Shown piece by piece: positions 1 to 7,442 of a stretch of DNA of 11,074 nucleotides. Position numbers and translations under genes: made by a program. The notes under the pieces were generated by a model. It saw only the letters and a program-made list of their open reading frames with translations, searched no databases and was not told the DNA's origin. How positions within the stretch are numbered: the stretch's first letter is position 1; the number at the start of each line of letters is the position of its first letter. The stretch comes from an uncultured Panacagrimonas sp. (GTDB taxonomy: Bacteria; Pseudomonadota; Gammaproteobacteria; Nevskiales; Nevskiaceae). The stretch spans positions 1 through 11,074 of the forward strand of contig CAMLNE010000117.1 in NCBI GenBank assembly GCA_946481265.1, written 5' to 3'.

Positions 1-1469
1 GTGAAGGTCAGCGCCACCAGGCAGGAGATCAGCACCGAGATCGACAGCGTGATGGCGAACTGCCGGTAGAACTGGCCGGTCAGGCCGGGCAGGAAGGCGG
101 CCGGGATGAACACCGCCGACAGCACCAGCGCGATGGCCACCACCGGGCCGGCCACCTCGGCCATCGCCTGGCGCGTGGCCTCGCGCGCCGGCAGGCGGGT
201 GGCATCCATCTTGGCCGTGACCGCCTCCACCACCACGATGGCATCGTCCACCACCAGCCCGATGGCGAGCACCAGCGCGAACAGGGTGAGCGTGTTGATC
301 GAAAAGCCAAGCGCGGCGAAGGCGCTGAACGCGCCGATGAGAGAGATGGGCACCGCCAGCATCGGGATCAGCGTGGCACGCCAGTTCTCGAGAAACACGA
401 ACACCACGAACAGCACCAGGATCGAGGCGATCAGCAGGGTCACCACCACCTCGTGCACGGATTCGGAGACGAATTCCGAGGTGTCGAACGGGATCGCGTA
501 CTCGATGCCCTCGGGGAAGCTCTTCGACAGGTCCTCCATCGCCTTCTGCACGCCGCGCCGGACGTCGAGCGCGTTGGCGTCCGGCAGCTGGTAGATGCCG
601 ATGCCGGCCGACGGCTCGCCGTTGAGCAGGTTGGCACGCGTGTAGTCGGTGGCGGCGAGTTCGACGCGGGCGATGTCCTTCAGCTGCACCAGGCTGCCGT
701 CGTTCTTCGCACGCACCACCACGTTCTCGTACTCGGCAACGCTGGTCAGGCGGCCGCGGACATAGACGGTGTACTGCTTCTCCTGCCCGGCGGGTGCCGG
801 CTCCGCACCGATGGTGCCGGCCGGCGCCACCACGTTCTGCTCGTTGAGCACCGCGGCGATGTCCTGCGTGGTGACGCCCAGGCGCGCCATCTTTTCCGGG
901 TCCAGCCAGATGCGCATGCCGTAGTCGCGCGCGCCGAACACGATCACCTGGCCGACGCCGGGCACGCGGGCCAGCGCGTCGAAGACGTTGAGCGTCGCGT
1001 AGTTGCTCAGGAACAGGTAATCGAACTTGGGATCGGTGGCGCGCAGGGTCACCAGCATCAGGATCTGCGTCTGGCGCTTGGTCACGGTCACGCCCTGGCG
1101 CACGACTTCCTGCGGGAGCTGGCGCTGGGCGATCGCCACGCGGTTCTGCACCTGCACGGCAGCGATGTCCTGGTCGGTGCCGATGTCGAAGGTCACGGTC
1201 AGCGCGTAGCTGCCGTCGTTGCCGCTCTTCGAGCTCATGTACAGCATGTTCTCGACACCGTTGACCTGCTGCTCGATCGGTGCGGCGACCGACTGCTCGA
1301 CGGTGGCGGCATCGGCGCCGGGAAAGGTGGTGGACACCACGATCGACGGCGGCACGATCTGCGGAAAGCGCGCGACCGGCAGCTGCGTCAGCGAGATCGC
1401 GCCGGCGATGGTGATGATGATCGAGATGACGGCCGCGAAGATCGGCCGGTCGATGAAGAAATTGACCAT
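1..1469 (-). CDS. RND (HAE1/AcrB-type) multidrug efflux permease, N-terminal part, cut by left edge
   Basis: Inner-membrane proton/drug antiporter subunit of a tripartite efflux pump. The visible 489 codons begin MVNFFIDRPIFAAVISIII, the typical AcrB-family start with a first membrane helix entered straight after the FIDRPIF motif. A periplasmic porter domain follows, including TTFPGADAATVEQSVAAPIE and the YMSSKSGNDGSY stretch. Further membrane helices carry the motif GLVVDDAIVVVEAV. The paired aspartates fall at residues 408-409, matching Asp407/Asp408 of E. coli AcrB, which relay protons, so the proton-translocating core looks intact as far as it is visible. About half of a usual ~1,040-residue protein is present; the C-terminal half lies outside the window. 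The start is 10 bp after the stop of the adaptor gene, with only a weak ribosome site (GAGCGG), so translation may be coupled. Substrates cannot be predicted. No outer-membrane channel gene is visible; it could follow beyond the edge or be encoded elsewhere. Confidence 0.96.
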   Translation of the reverse strand, partial: MVNFFIDRPIFAAVISIIITIAGAISLTQLPVARFPQIVPPSIVVSTTFPGADAATVEQSVAAPIEQQVNGVENMLYMSSKSGNDGSYALTVTFDIGTDQDIAAVQVQNRVAIAQRQLPQEVVRQGVTVTKRQTQILMLVTLRATDPKFDYLFLSNYATLNVFDALARVPGVGQVIVFGARDYGMRIWLDPEKMARLGVTTQDIAAVLNEQNVVAPAGTIGAEPAPAGQEKQYTVYVRGRLTSVAEYENVVVRAKNDGSLVQLKDIARVELAATDYTRANLLNGEPSAGIGIYQLPDANALDVRRGVQKAMEDLSKSFPEGIEYAIPFDTSEFVSESVHEVVVTLLIASILVLFVVFVFLENWRATLIPMLAVPISLIGAFSAFAALGFSINTLTLFALVLAIGLVVDDAIVVVEAVTAKMDATRLPAREATRQAMAEVAGPVVAIALVLSAVFIPAAFLPGLTGQFYRQFAITLSISVLISCLVALTF

Positions 1470-1479
1470 GGGATACCGC

Positions 1480-2682
1480 TCAGGACGTGGCGGCCGGTGC
1501 GGCGGGCGCCGCAGCCGCCGGCGCGACGGGCGCGACGGGCGCGACGGGCGCGACGGGCTTGGACTTCACGACGGCGCCCGGCTTCAGCTTCTGCATGCCT
1601 TCGACGACCACGTGCTCGCCCACCTCCACTCCCCGCTCGACCAGCCACTCGGAGCCGATGCGCGCGCCCATCCTGACGTCGCGCGGCTGCGCCCGGCCCT
1701 GTGCGTCGACCACCCAGACCGAGGTCTTGCCCTGCAGCTCCTGCACCGCGCGCTGCGGCACGAGCAGCGCGTCCTGCAGGCGGTCGGTGTCCACCTGCAC
1801 ACGCGCGAACTGACCGCTCAGCAACTGCCCTTCCGCGTTGTCCACCACCAGGCGCACCGGCAGCGTGCCGGTGCTGCGATCGACCGCGGCACCGATGAAA
1901 TTCAGGCTCGCCGGCCCGGGATGCTCGGTGCCGTCGGCGAGCACCACGTGGAAGACGGCCGCCGGATTGGGCTTCTCGCGGCTGATGCCGTAGCGGTGCT
2001 GCAGCTCCAGCATGCGGCGCTCGCTGATGCTGAAGTTCACGTACATCGGGTCGATGTCGTAGACCGTGGTCAGCAGCGTCGAGTACGCGGTGACCAGGCC
2101 GCCGACGCGGATCTCGGCACGGCCGACGATGCCGTCGATCGGCGAGGTGACCGTCGTGTAGTCCAGATCGAGCTCCGCGGTGCGCAGCGCGGCCTGCGCC
2201 GCGTCGACCTGGGCGCGTGCCGCGGCACGGCGGGCGCGGACCGCGTCGACCTCCTGCTGGCTGACCGCGTTCATCGCGGCCAGCGGGGCGACCCGCTCGA
2301 AGTCGCGTTCGGCCTGTTCCACCGCGGCCTGTGCCACCGCCACCGCGGCGCGTGCCTCGGCGCGGGCGGCGAGATGGGGTTTCGAGTCGATGACGAACAG
2401 CACCTGGCCCTTCTTCACGTGCGCGCCTTCGACGATCTCCTGCTTTTCCAGCAGGCCACCGACGCGCGGGCGGATCTCCACGGTGTTGAAGGCCTCGGTC
2501 TCGGCGACGTACTCCACCGTGATGCGCGCCTCGCGCGGCCTCATCTCGATCACCGACACCTCGTCGGGAGCCTTCTGCGTCGGTGCCGGCTTGCCCGAGC
2601 AGGATGCGACGAGCACCGCGCAGACGAGAACGACGAAGAGGCGGCCGGGGCCGCCAGGGAGTGAGAACGCGAAAAAGGGCAT
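1480..2682 (-). CDS. RND efflux periplasmic adaptor subunit (membrane fusion protein), lipoprotein
   Basis: This AcrA/MexA-type adaptor bridges the inner-membrane permease and an outer-membrane channel. Residues 14-27 are hydrophobic and end in the lipobox VASC, so Cys28 should be lipidated and anchor the protein to the inner membrane. Residues about 68-100 (VEIRPRVGGLLEKQEI) and 174-190 (TSPIDGIVGRAE) form the split lipoyl domain. Residues 103-168 are an Ala/Glu/Arg-rich coiled-coil hairpin. The beta-barrel and membrane-proximal domains follow, with the DRSTGTLPVR motif at 268-277. The length of 400 residues is normal for the family. The C-terminus is unusual: four perfect VAP tripeptides (377-388), then an Ala/Pro tail. 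The ATG at 2682 is the only sensible start that gives a full signal peptide, although its ribosome site is poor. It is first in an operon with the permease and divergent from a MarR-type regulator, the usual arrangement for a locally repressed pump. Confidence 0.95.
   Translation of the reverse strand: MPFFAFSLPGGPGRLFVVLVCAVLVASCSGKPAPTQKAPDEVSVIEMRPREARITVEYVAETEAFNTVEIRPRVGGLLEKQEIVEGAHVKKGQVLFVIDSKPHLAARAEARAAVAVAQAAVEQAERDFERVAPLAAMNAVSQQEVDAVRARRAAARAQVDAAQAALRTAELDLDYTTVTSPIDGIVGRAEIRVGGLVTAYSTLLTTVYDIDPMYVNFSISERRMLELQHRYGISREKPNPAAVFHVVLADGTEHPGPASLNFIGAAVDRSTGTLPVRLVVDNAEGQLLSGQFARVQVDTDRLQDALLVPQRAVQELQGKTSVWVVDAQGRAQPRDVRMGARIGSEWLVERGVEVGEHVVVEGMQKLKPGAVVKSKPVAPVAPVAPVAPAAAAPAAPAATS
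1522..1557. repeat. Four perfect tandem 9-bp repeats (CGCGACGGG) inside the adaptor gene
   Basis: The plus strand reads CGCGACGGG four times without a mismatch. Read on the minus strand, the array encodes a proline-valine-alanine periodicity giving (VAP)4 near the adaptor C-terminus. Since nine is a multiple of three, gain or loss of a unit would lengthen or shorten the tail without a frameshift. A short perfect array of this kind could vary between strains. Confidence 0.9.
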
Positions 2683-2711
2683 GACGGCGCGCGGTCGAAG
2701 ATAGCTAGCGT

Positions 2712-2717
2712 CATAAT
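2712..2717 (+). promoter_or_regulatory. Possible -10 box (CATAAT) for the marR-type gene
   Basis: CATAAT matches TATAAT at five of six positions on the plus strand, but no convincing -35 box is found 15-18 bp upstream. If used, transcription would start near 2724, inside the operator, which would make the regulator autorepressed. It would also rule out the ATG at 2716 as a start codon. Confidence 0.3.
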
Positions 2718-2742
2718 GATTAGCCTGCTAACTTACTGTCAA
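2713..2742 (-). promoter_or_regulatory. Predicted sigma-70 promoter of the efflux operon
   Basis: On the minus strand there is a perfect -35 box TTGACA (complement of 2737-2742), an 18-bp spacer, and a -10 box CATTAT (complement of 2713-2718) that matches TATAAT at four of six positions. Transcription would begin near 2706, leaving a leader of about 24 nt before the adaptor ATG. The palindrome at 2720-2731 fills the spacer, so a bound regulator would exclude RNA polymerase. This was read by eye; no transcript data are available. Confidence 0.6.
2720..2731. promoter_or_regulatory. SlyA/MarR-like operator palindrome TTAGCCTGCTAA
   Basis: A perfect inverted repeat with five-base arms (TTAGC and GCTAA) around a two-base centre. 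It matches 10 of 12 positions of TTAGCAAGCTAA, the palindrome recalled as the preferred site of Salmonella/E. coli SlyA; only the two central bases differ. It sits between the -35 and -10 boxes of the efflux promoter and beside the gene for a SlyA-like regulator, which is the expected target. A smaller palindrome, TAGCTA at 2702-2707, is centred 21 bp away (two helical turns) and could be a weak second site. Confidence 0.65.
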
Positions 2743-2766
2743 GACCACCCCCACACGCAGATCCCC

Positions 2767-3252
2767 GTGACGGCCGCGACCAACAAAGACCTGCAGCGCC
2801 GCCTGCTGAGCCTGCTGCCGCGCACGTACTGGCGGCTGCGCAATGTGGTCGATGCGAAGCTCGATCCGATGGGGCTCTCGAGCGGCCAGTGGCGGCCGCT
2901 GCTGCTGCTCAACGACGCGACCGAACCGATGACGCAGGTGCAGATCGCGCGGGCGCTGTCGCTGGAATCGCCCACGGTGGCGCGCCTGCTCGATCGCCTG
3001 GTCGAACGCGGCTGGGTCGTGCGTCGCAACTGTCCGCGCGACCGCCGCGCGCATCGCGTGGAACTGACCCCCGCGGCGCGCGCGGTGTGCGCGGACATCG
3101 AAAAGGTGCTCGAGCAGCTGCGCGCCTCGGTCCTGGTCGATTTCAGCCGGGACGACCTGGTGCAGGCGATGGCGCTGCTCGATCGCCTGCACGATCGGCT
3201 CGGCGTGCTCGAAGAGGCCGGCATTCAGTCTCAGGCAAGCAAGAAGCGTTGA
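2767..3252 (+). CDS. MarR/SlyA-family winged-helix transcriptional regulator
   Basis: Probable ligand-responsive repressor of the divergent efflux operon and of itself. From the GTG at 2767 it is 161 residues, a normal MarR length. An N-terminal dimerisation helix (RTYWRLRNVVDAKLD) leads into GLSSGQWRPLLLL. The winged helix-turn-helix follows: TQVQIARALSLE, the recognition helix ESPTVARLLDRL (about 67-78), and the wing containing PRDRRAHRVELT with the signature DRRA (92-95). A C-terminal helical dimerisation region closes the protein. The ATG at 2716 is in frame and would add 17 residues (178 aa). I reject it because that stretch does not resemble MarR proteins and because it would place the operator and the divergent -10 box inside the gene. 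Neither start has a good ribosome site, so the start remains uncertain while the family call is firm. No terminator is evident after the gene. Confidence 0.92.
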   Translation: MTAATNKDLQRRLLSLLPRTYWRLRNVVDAKLDPMGLSSGQWRPLLLLNDATEPMTQVQIARALSLESPTVARLLDRLVERGWVVRRNCPRDRRAHRVELTPAARAVCADIEKVLEQLRASVLVDFSRDDLVQAMALLDRLHDRLGVLEEAGIQSQASKKR

Positions 3253-3306
3253 GCTATGCGACCCCGGCATGTTGAGCCACGCGCCCGGCATCGAGCGACC
3301 ATCGCA

Positions 3307-3312
3307 TAGAAT
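3307..3312 (+). promoter_or_regulatory. Possible -10 box (TAGAAT) for opgGH
   Basis: The 102-bp gap 3253-3354 between the regulator and opgG contains TAGAAT, a five-of-six match to TATAAT, 42 bp before the opgG start. No -35 box lies at the proper distance. Upstream are two copies of CCGGCAT (3264-3270 and 3285-3291), each followed by GAGC and spaced 21 bp apart, which might be an activator site. No terminator hairpin was seen, so readthrough from the regulator gene is possible. Confidence 0.35.
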
Positions 3313-3354
3313 GCAAATTGCTCGGCGCCGCCGCCGCACCGAAACGATTCGACG

Positions 3355-4881
3355 ATGCAGCAGAGACGCACACGCCCCTCGACCGCCTCCCTCCTTGTCG
3401 CGTTCTGGCTCTTCCTGGCCACCGGCGCGGCGCAGGCCTTCGACCTGGAAGACGTGGCCAAGCGCGCCCAGGCCCTGGCCGCGCAGCCGTACAAGGCACC
3501 GGAATCATCGCTGCCGCGCGAACTGCTCGAACTGAGCTACGACCAGTACCGCGATATCCGTTTCAAGCCCGAGCAGGCCATCTGGCGCAACAGCAAGCTG
3601 CCCTTCGAGCTGCAGCTGTTCCACCCGGGGCTTTATTTCAAGAATCCGGTGCGCATCAATCTCGTCCACTCGCAGGGCGTCAGTCCGCTGACGTTCAAGT
3701 CGAGCCTGTTCGACTACGGCCGGCTCAACCCGCAACTGGACCCGACCCGGTACGGCGACATCGGCTATGCCGGCCTGCGCATCCACTACACGCTCAACAA
3801 GCCGGACTACAAGGACGAGGTCCTGGTGTTCCAGGGCGCCAGCTATTTCCGGGCGCTCGGCCGCGGCCAGCGCTACGGCCTGTCCGCACGCGGACTGGCG
3901 GTGGACACGGGCATGCTCTCCGGTGAGGAGTTCCCGAGCTTCGTCGAGTACTGGGTGGTGTGGCCACGTGCCGAGGACGAGCACCTGGTGGTCTACGCGC
4001 TGCTCGATTCGCGCCGGGTCACCGGTGCCTACCGCTACCTGATCCGTCCGGGCGAGACCACGACCATGGACGTGCAGTCGCGCCTGTTCCTGCGCGAGAA
4101 CGTGGCCAAGCTCGGCATTGCGCCGCTGACCAGCATGTACCTGTTCGGCGAGAACCAGCGCGGTGCGGTGGAGGATTTCCGGCCGGAGGTGCACGACTCC
4201 GACGGCCTGCTGGTGCACGCGGGCAACGACGAATGGATCTGGCGCCCGCTGGTCAATCCCAAGCGCCTGATCGTCACCTCGTTCGGCTCGAAGAATCCCA
4301 AGGGCTTCGGCCTGATGCAGCGTGACCGCAGCTGGGAGCACTACGAGGACCTCGAGGCGCGCTACGAATTGCGTCCGAGCGTCTGGGTGGAGCCCAAGGG
4401 GGACTGGGGCGCAGGCCGCGTCGAGCTGGTGATGATCCCGACGCCGGACGAGACCAACGACAACATCGTTGCCTACTGGGTGCCGGACAACCCGCCCGCG
4501 GTGGGCCGCCCCTTCGACATCAGCTACCGGCTGTCGTGGCAGAAGAACCAGGAGACGCGTCCCGGCTCGGGCTGGACCGTGCAGTCGCGCAAGGGGCGCG
4601 GCTGGCTGCGCGAGGCCGACAACTCGATCCGCATGGTGGTGGACTTCGACGGGCCGCGGCTGCGCGCCCTCAAACCCGATGCCAAGGTGCTCGGTGCGAT
4701 GTGGCTCAACGACAACGGCGAGCTGATCGAGCGCCAGGTGTTCCGCAACGAGGTCACCGGCGCCTGGCGCCTCTCCTTCCGCTTCCGCCGACAGAATGAG
4801 GACAAGCCGGTGGAGATCCGCGCCTTCCTCAAGAACGAGCAGGACACGCTGACGGAGACCTGGAGCTACCTGCTGCCCTGA
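3355..4881 (+). CDS. opgG: Glucan biosynthesis protein G, periplasmic (OpgG/MdoG)
   Basis: Periplasmic protein needed to make osmoregulated periplasmic glucans, acting on the beta-glucan chain exported by OpgH. OpgG/OpgD proteins have been assigned to glycoside hydrolase family GH186; whether this member cleaves or otherwise shapes the chain cannot be told here. It has a signal peptide with likely cleavage after AAQA (residue 28), then FDLEDVAKRAQALA, the family's mature start. Stretches shared with E. coli OpgG include GASYFRALGRGQRYGLSARG (161-180), APLTSMYLFG (256-265), HAGNDEWIWRPL (288-299), DETNDNIVAYW (365-375) and the C-terminal LTETWSYLLP. Length is 508 residues against about 511 in E. 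coli, so it is complete. No strong ribosome site precedes the ATG. Its stop overlaps the opgH start by one base (TGATG), indicating coupled translation. It is closer to OpgG than to OpgD, being paired with OpgH and lacking a twin-arginine signal. Confidence 0.97.
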   Translation: MQQRRTRPSTASLLVAFWLFLATGAAQAFDLEDVAKRAQALAAQPYKAPESSLPRELLELSYDQYRDIRFKPEQAIWRNSKLPFELQLFHPGLYFKNPVRINLVHSQGVSPLTFKSSLFDYGRLNPQLDPTRYGDIGYAGLRIHYTLNKPDYKDEVLVFQGASYFRALGRGQRYGLSARGLAVDTGMLSGEEFPSFVEYWVVWPRAEDEHLVVYALLDSRRVTGAYRYLIRPGETTTMDVQSRLFLRENVAKLGIAPLTSMYLFGENQRGAVEDFRPEVHDSDGLLVHAGNDEWIWRPLVNPKRLIVTSFGSKNPKGFGLMQRDRSWEHYEDLEARYELRPSVWVEPKGDWGAGRVELVMIPTPDETNDNIVAYWVPDNPPAVGRPFDISYRLSWQKNQETRPGSGWTVQSRKGRGWLREADNSIRMVVDFDGPRLRALKPDAKVLGAMWLNDNGELIERQVFRNEVTGAWRLSFRFRRQNEDKPVEIRAFLKNEQDTLTETWSYLLP

Positions 4882-7442
4882 TGGAGGACCCCGGCCAGGC
4901 ATCGCTCGACGCGCGCAGGATCGCGGACTATCTCGGTCGCCTGTCGCTGGAGGCCGACCGTCGCGAGGCGCTCGCGCGGGCCGTCGCCGGCCTGGACATC
5001 GGCGCGGCGTTCGACCGCATCCACGCCGAGCTGTCCGGACGGCAGGGCGCGGGCGCGGCCGGCTCGGTCGGCGCGCGTCTGCGCCAGGAGTGGACGCGTC
5101 GCCATCGCCGCGGCGACGCCGAGCTCGACGGCGTGCTGCAGGCGGATCGCCAGGGCCACACGCGGCTGGTCACCATGCCGCCGCTGGCACGCGCCTCGAT
5201 GACGCCGCAGCCCTGGGACACCAACCTGATCGCGCGCATCACCAAGTTCTTCCGCGACCGCAAGTCCGTCAAGCGCGGCCTGATGGCCAGCCGCCTGCCG
5301 GGCGCCACGCTCAATCTCCCGGTGCCCGACATCGAGCGCGAGCTGCACTGGCAGGGCGCCGCTCGCCTGCGCCGGCTGATCCTGGTGGCGCTGGTGATCG
5401 GCCAGACCTGGCTGGCCGCCTACTTCATGACGGCGATCCTCCCCTACCACGGCAGCCACTGGCTGGAGATGGTGCTGCTGGCGCTGTACTCAGTGCTGTT
5501 CGCCTGGGTCGGCATGGGCTTCTGGACCGCGCTGATGGGCTTCTGGGTATTGCTGCGCGGCAAGGATCGCTACTCGATCTCGGCCACCTCCGCCGCCGAC
5601 GTGACCCTCGCCGCGGAGGCGCGCACCGGCATCCTGGTGCCGATCTGCAACGAGGACGTCGCCCGTGTCTTCGCGGGGATCCGCAGCACCTACGACTCGC
5701 TGGCCCGTACCGGCGAACTGGCGCGCTTCGACTTCTTCATCCTGGCCGACACCAGTGAGGCGGACACGCGCGTGGCCGAGCTGGAGGCCTGGCTCAAGCT
5801 GTGCCGCGAGGTGAAGGGCTTCGGTCACATCTTCTACCGGCGTCGTACCAATCGCATCCGGCGCAAGTCCGGCAACGTGGCCGACTGGTGCCGCCGCTGG
5901 GGCAGCCAGTACCGCTACATGATCGTGCTCGACGCCGACAGCGTGATGAGTGGCACCTGCCTCAAGCGCCTGGTGCAGTTGATGGAGGCCAATCCCAAGG
6001 CCGGCATCATCCAGACCGCGCCGCGCGCGGCGGGTCGCGACACGCTCTACGCGCGCATCCAGCAGATGGCCACGCGGGTCTACGGCCCGCTGTTCACCGC
6101 CGGCCTGCACTACTGGCAGCTCGGCGAGAGCCATTACTGGGGACATAACGCGATCCTGCGGGTTGCGCCCTTCATGCGGCACTGCGCGCTGGGCAGGATC
6201 GAGGGCAAGGGCCCCCTGGCCGGCGAGATCCTCAGTCACGACTTCGTCGAGGCCGCGCTGATGCGCCGCGCCGGCTGGTCGGTGTGGATCGCCTACGACC
6301 TGCCCGGCAGCTACGAGGAGATGCCCCCCTCGCTGCTCGACGAACTCAAGCGCGACCGTCGCTGGTGCCAGGGCAACCTGCAGAATTTCCAGCTCTTCAC
6401 CGCCAAGGGCCTGCATCCGGCACACCGCGCCGTGTTCATGACCGGCGTGATGGCCTATCTCTCCGCGCCGCTGTGGTTCCTGTTCCTGGTCTGCTCCACC
6501 GCCCTGCTCGCGATCAGCGTGATGTCCGAGCCCGTGTACTTCACCGAGCCCTACCAGCTGTTCCCGCTGTGGCCCGAATGGCATCCGGAATGGGCGATCC
6601 GCCTGTTCGGCGCCACCGCAACCCTGCTGTTCCTGCCCAAGCTGCTCGCCGCCCTGCTGCTGCTGCTGCGGCCGGCCGAGCTGCGCGGCTTCGGCGGGCC
6701 GCTGCGCATGCTCGCCAGCGTGACGCTGGAGACGCTGTTCTCCGCCCTGCTCGCGCCGATCCGCATGCTGTTCCACGCCAAGTTCGTGCTCGGCGCGCTG
6801 CTCGGCTGGAAGCTGGTGTGGAAATCGCCGCCGCGCGGCGACAACGAGACCACCTGGCGCGAGGCGCTGGAAAAGCACGGCATGGGCACCCTGCTCGGCC
6901 TGGTCTGGGCTGGCGGGGTGTACTGGCTGCAGCCGCAGTTCCTGTGGTGGCTGCTGCCGGTGGTCGGCAGCCTGATGATGGCTATCCCGCTGTCGGTCTG
7001 GTCCTCGCGCGTGCGCCTGGGCCGTGCCTTCCGCTCTGCGCGCCTGTTCCTGATCCCGGAAGAATCGATGCCGCCGCGCGAGCTGCGCTGGCTGTGGAAC
7101 GCCGTCCGCCGCCAGCGCCGGCCACTGGCCGATTTCCGCACAGCGGTGACCGATCCGGCGATCAACGCCCTGGCCGCGACCGCCGGCATCCCGCGTACGC
7201 GTCGGCCGGCCGCGCTGATCGAGCAACGCGACAAGCTGATCGAGCAGGCCCTGCAGCAGGGCCCCGATGCGCTCAGCGAACTCCAGCGCAACGCGCTGCT
7301 CTACGACCCCCTGCTGCTCGGCCGCCTGCATACCGGCGTATGGACCTCTCCACGTGCGCACGCCGACTGGGGCGTCGCCGCCACGGCGCAGGAGCCCTCG
7401 CCCACCGAGCCCGGACGCAGCCGGGCGTCCCCGCCGCCCTAG
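4881..7442 (+). CDS. opgH: Glucans biosynthesis glucosyltransferase H (OpgH/MdoH)
   Basis: Inner-membrane family-2 glycosyltransferase that polymerises UDP-glucose into the linear beta-1,2-glucan backbone and passes it to the periplasm. The 853 residues compare with 847 in E. coli. A cytoplasmic N-terminus (1-164) precedes helices at about 166-186 and 196-225. The catalytic domain follows, with Asp290 in FFILADTSEAD, the DAD motif at 351-353 (IVLDADSVMSG), the acceptor-site Asp454 in LSHDFVEA, and RRWCQGN (493-499), the QxxRW-equivalent. Further helices include those starting near 520 and around 620-640 and 675-710. All expected catalytic residues are present. In E. coli the N-terminal region also restrains FtsZ in a UDP-glucose-dependent way; whether that applies here is unknown. 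It is coupled to opgG by the TGATG overlap. Its TAG stop shares the palindrome CTAG with the stop of the convergent barrel gene, leaving no intergenic space or terminator. Confidence 0.97.
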   Translation: MEDPGQASLDARRIADYLGRLSLEADRREALARAVAGLDIGAAFDRIHAELSGRQGAGAAGSVGARLRQEWTRRHRRGDAELDGVLQADRQGHTRLVTMPPLARASMTPQPWDTNLIARITKFFRDRKSVKRGLMASRLPGATLNLPVPDIERELHWQGAARLRRLILVALVIGQTWLAAYFMTAILPYHGSHWLEMVLLALYSVLFAWVGMGFWTALMGFWVLLRGKDRYSISATSAADVTLAAEARTGILVPICNEDVARVFAGIRSTYDSLARTGELARFDFFILADTSEADTRVAELEAWLKLCREVKGFGHIFYRRRTNRIRRKSGNVADWCRRWGSQYRYMIVLDADSVMSGTCLKRLVQLMEANPKAGIIQTAPRAAGRDTLYARIQQMATRVYGPLFTAGLHYWQLGESHYWGHNAILRVAPFMRHCALGRIEGKGPLAGEILSHDFVEAALMRRAGWSVWIAYDLPGSYEEMPPSLLDELKRDRRWCQGNLQNFQLFTAKGLHPAHRAVFMTGVMAYLSAPLWFLFLVCSTALLAISVMSEPVYFTEPYQLFPLWPEWHPEWAIRLFGATATLLFLPKLLAALLLLLRPAELRGFGGPLRMLASVTLETLFSALLAPIRMLFHAKFVLGALLGWKLVWKSPPRGDNETTWREALEKHGMGTLLGLVWAGGVYWLQPQFLWWLLPVVGSLMMAIPLSVWSSRVRLGRAFRSARLFLIPEESMPPRELRWLWNAVRRQRRPLADFRTAVTDPAINALAATAGIPRTRRPAALIEQRDKLIEQALQQGPDALSELQRNALLYDPLLLGRLHTGVWTSPRAHADWGVAATAQEPSPTEPGRSRASPPP

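Noticed and set aside
1522..1557. Short repeat array considered as CRISPR-like
   Set aside because: The units are 9 bp with no spacers and encode a regular VAP tripeptide in a real protein.
1219..2664. Long plus-strand open frame (481 codons) opposite the adaptor and permease genes
   Set aside because: It lies antisense to two clearly recognisable pump genes and its translation is rich in His, Arg and Asp with no domain. It is a by-product of high-GC codon bias.
3264..3307. CCGGCAT and ATCGCAT motifs upstream of opgG considered as PhoB half-sites
   Set aside because: They are spaced 21 and 16 bp, not in 11-bp steps, and lack the TCA core, unlike the array before olsB.
5490..7361. Long minus-strand open frame (623 codons) opposite opgH
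   Set aside because: It is antisense to a full-length OpgH with intact catalytic motifs. Its composition (Gln, His, Arg, Ala) is that of GC-rich shadow frames.
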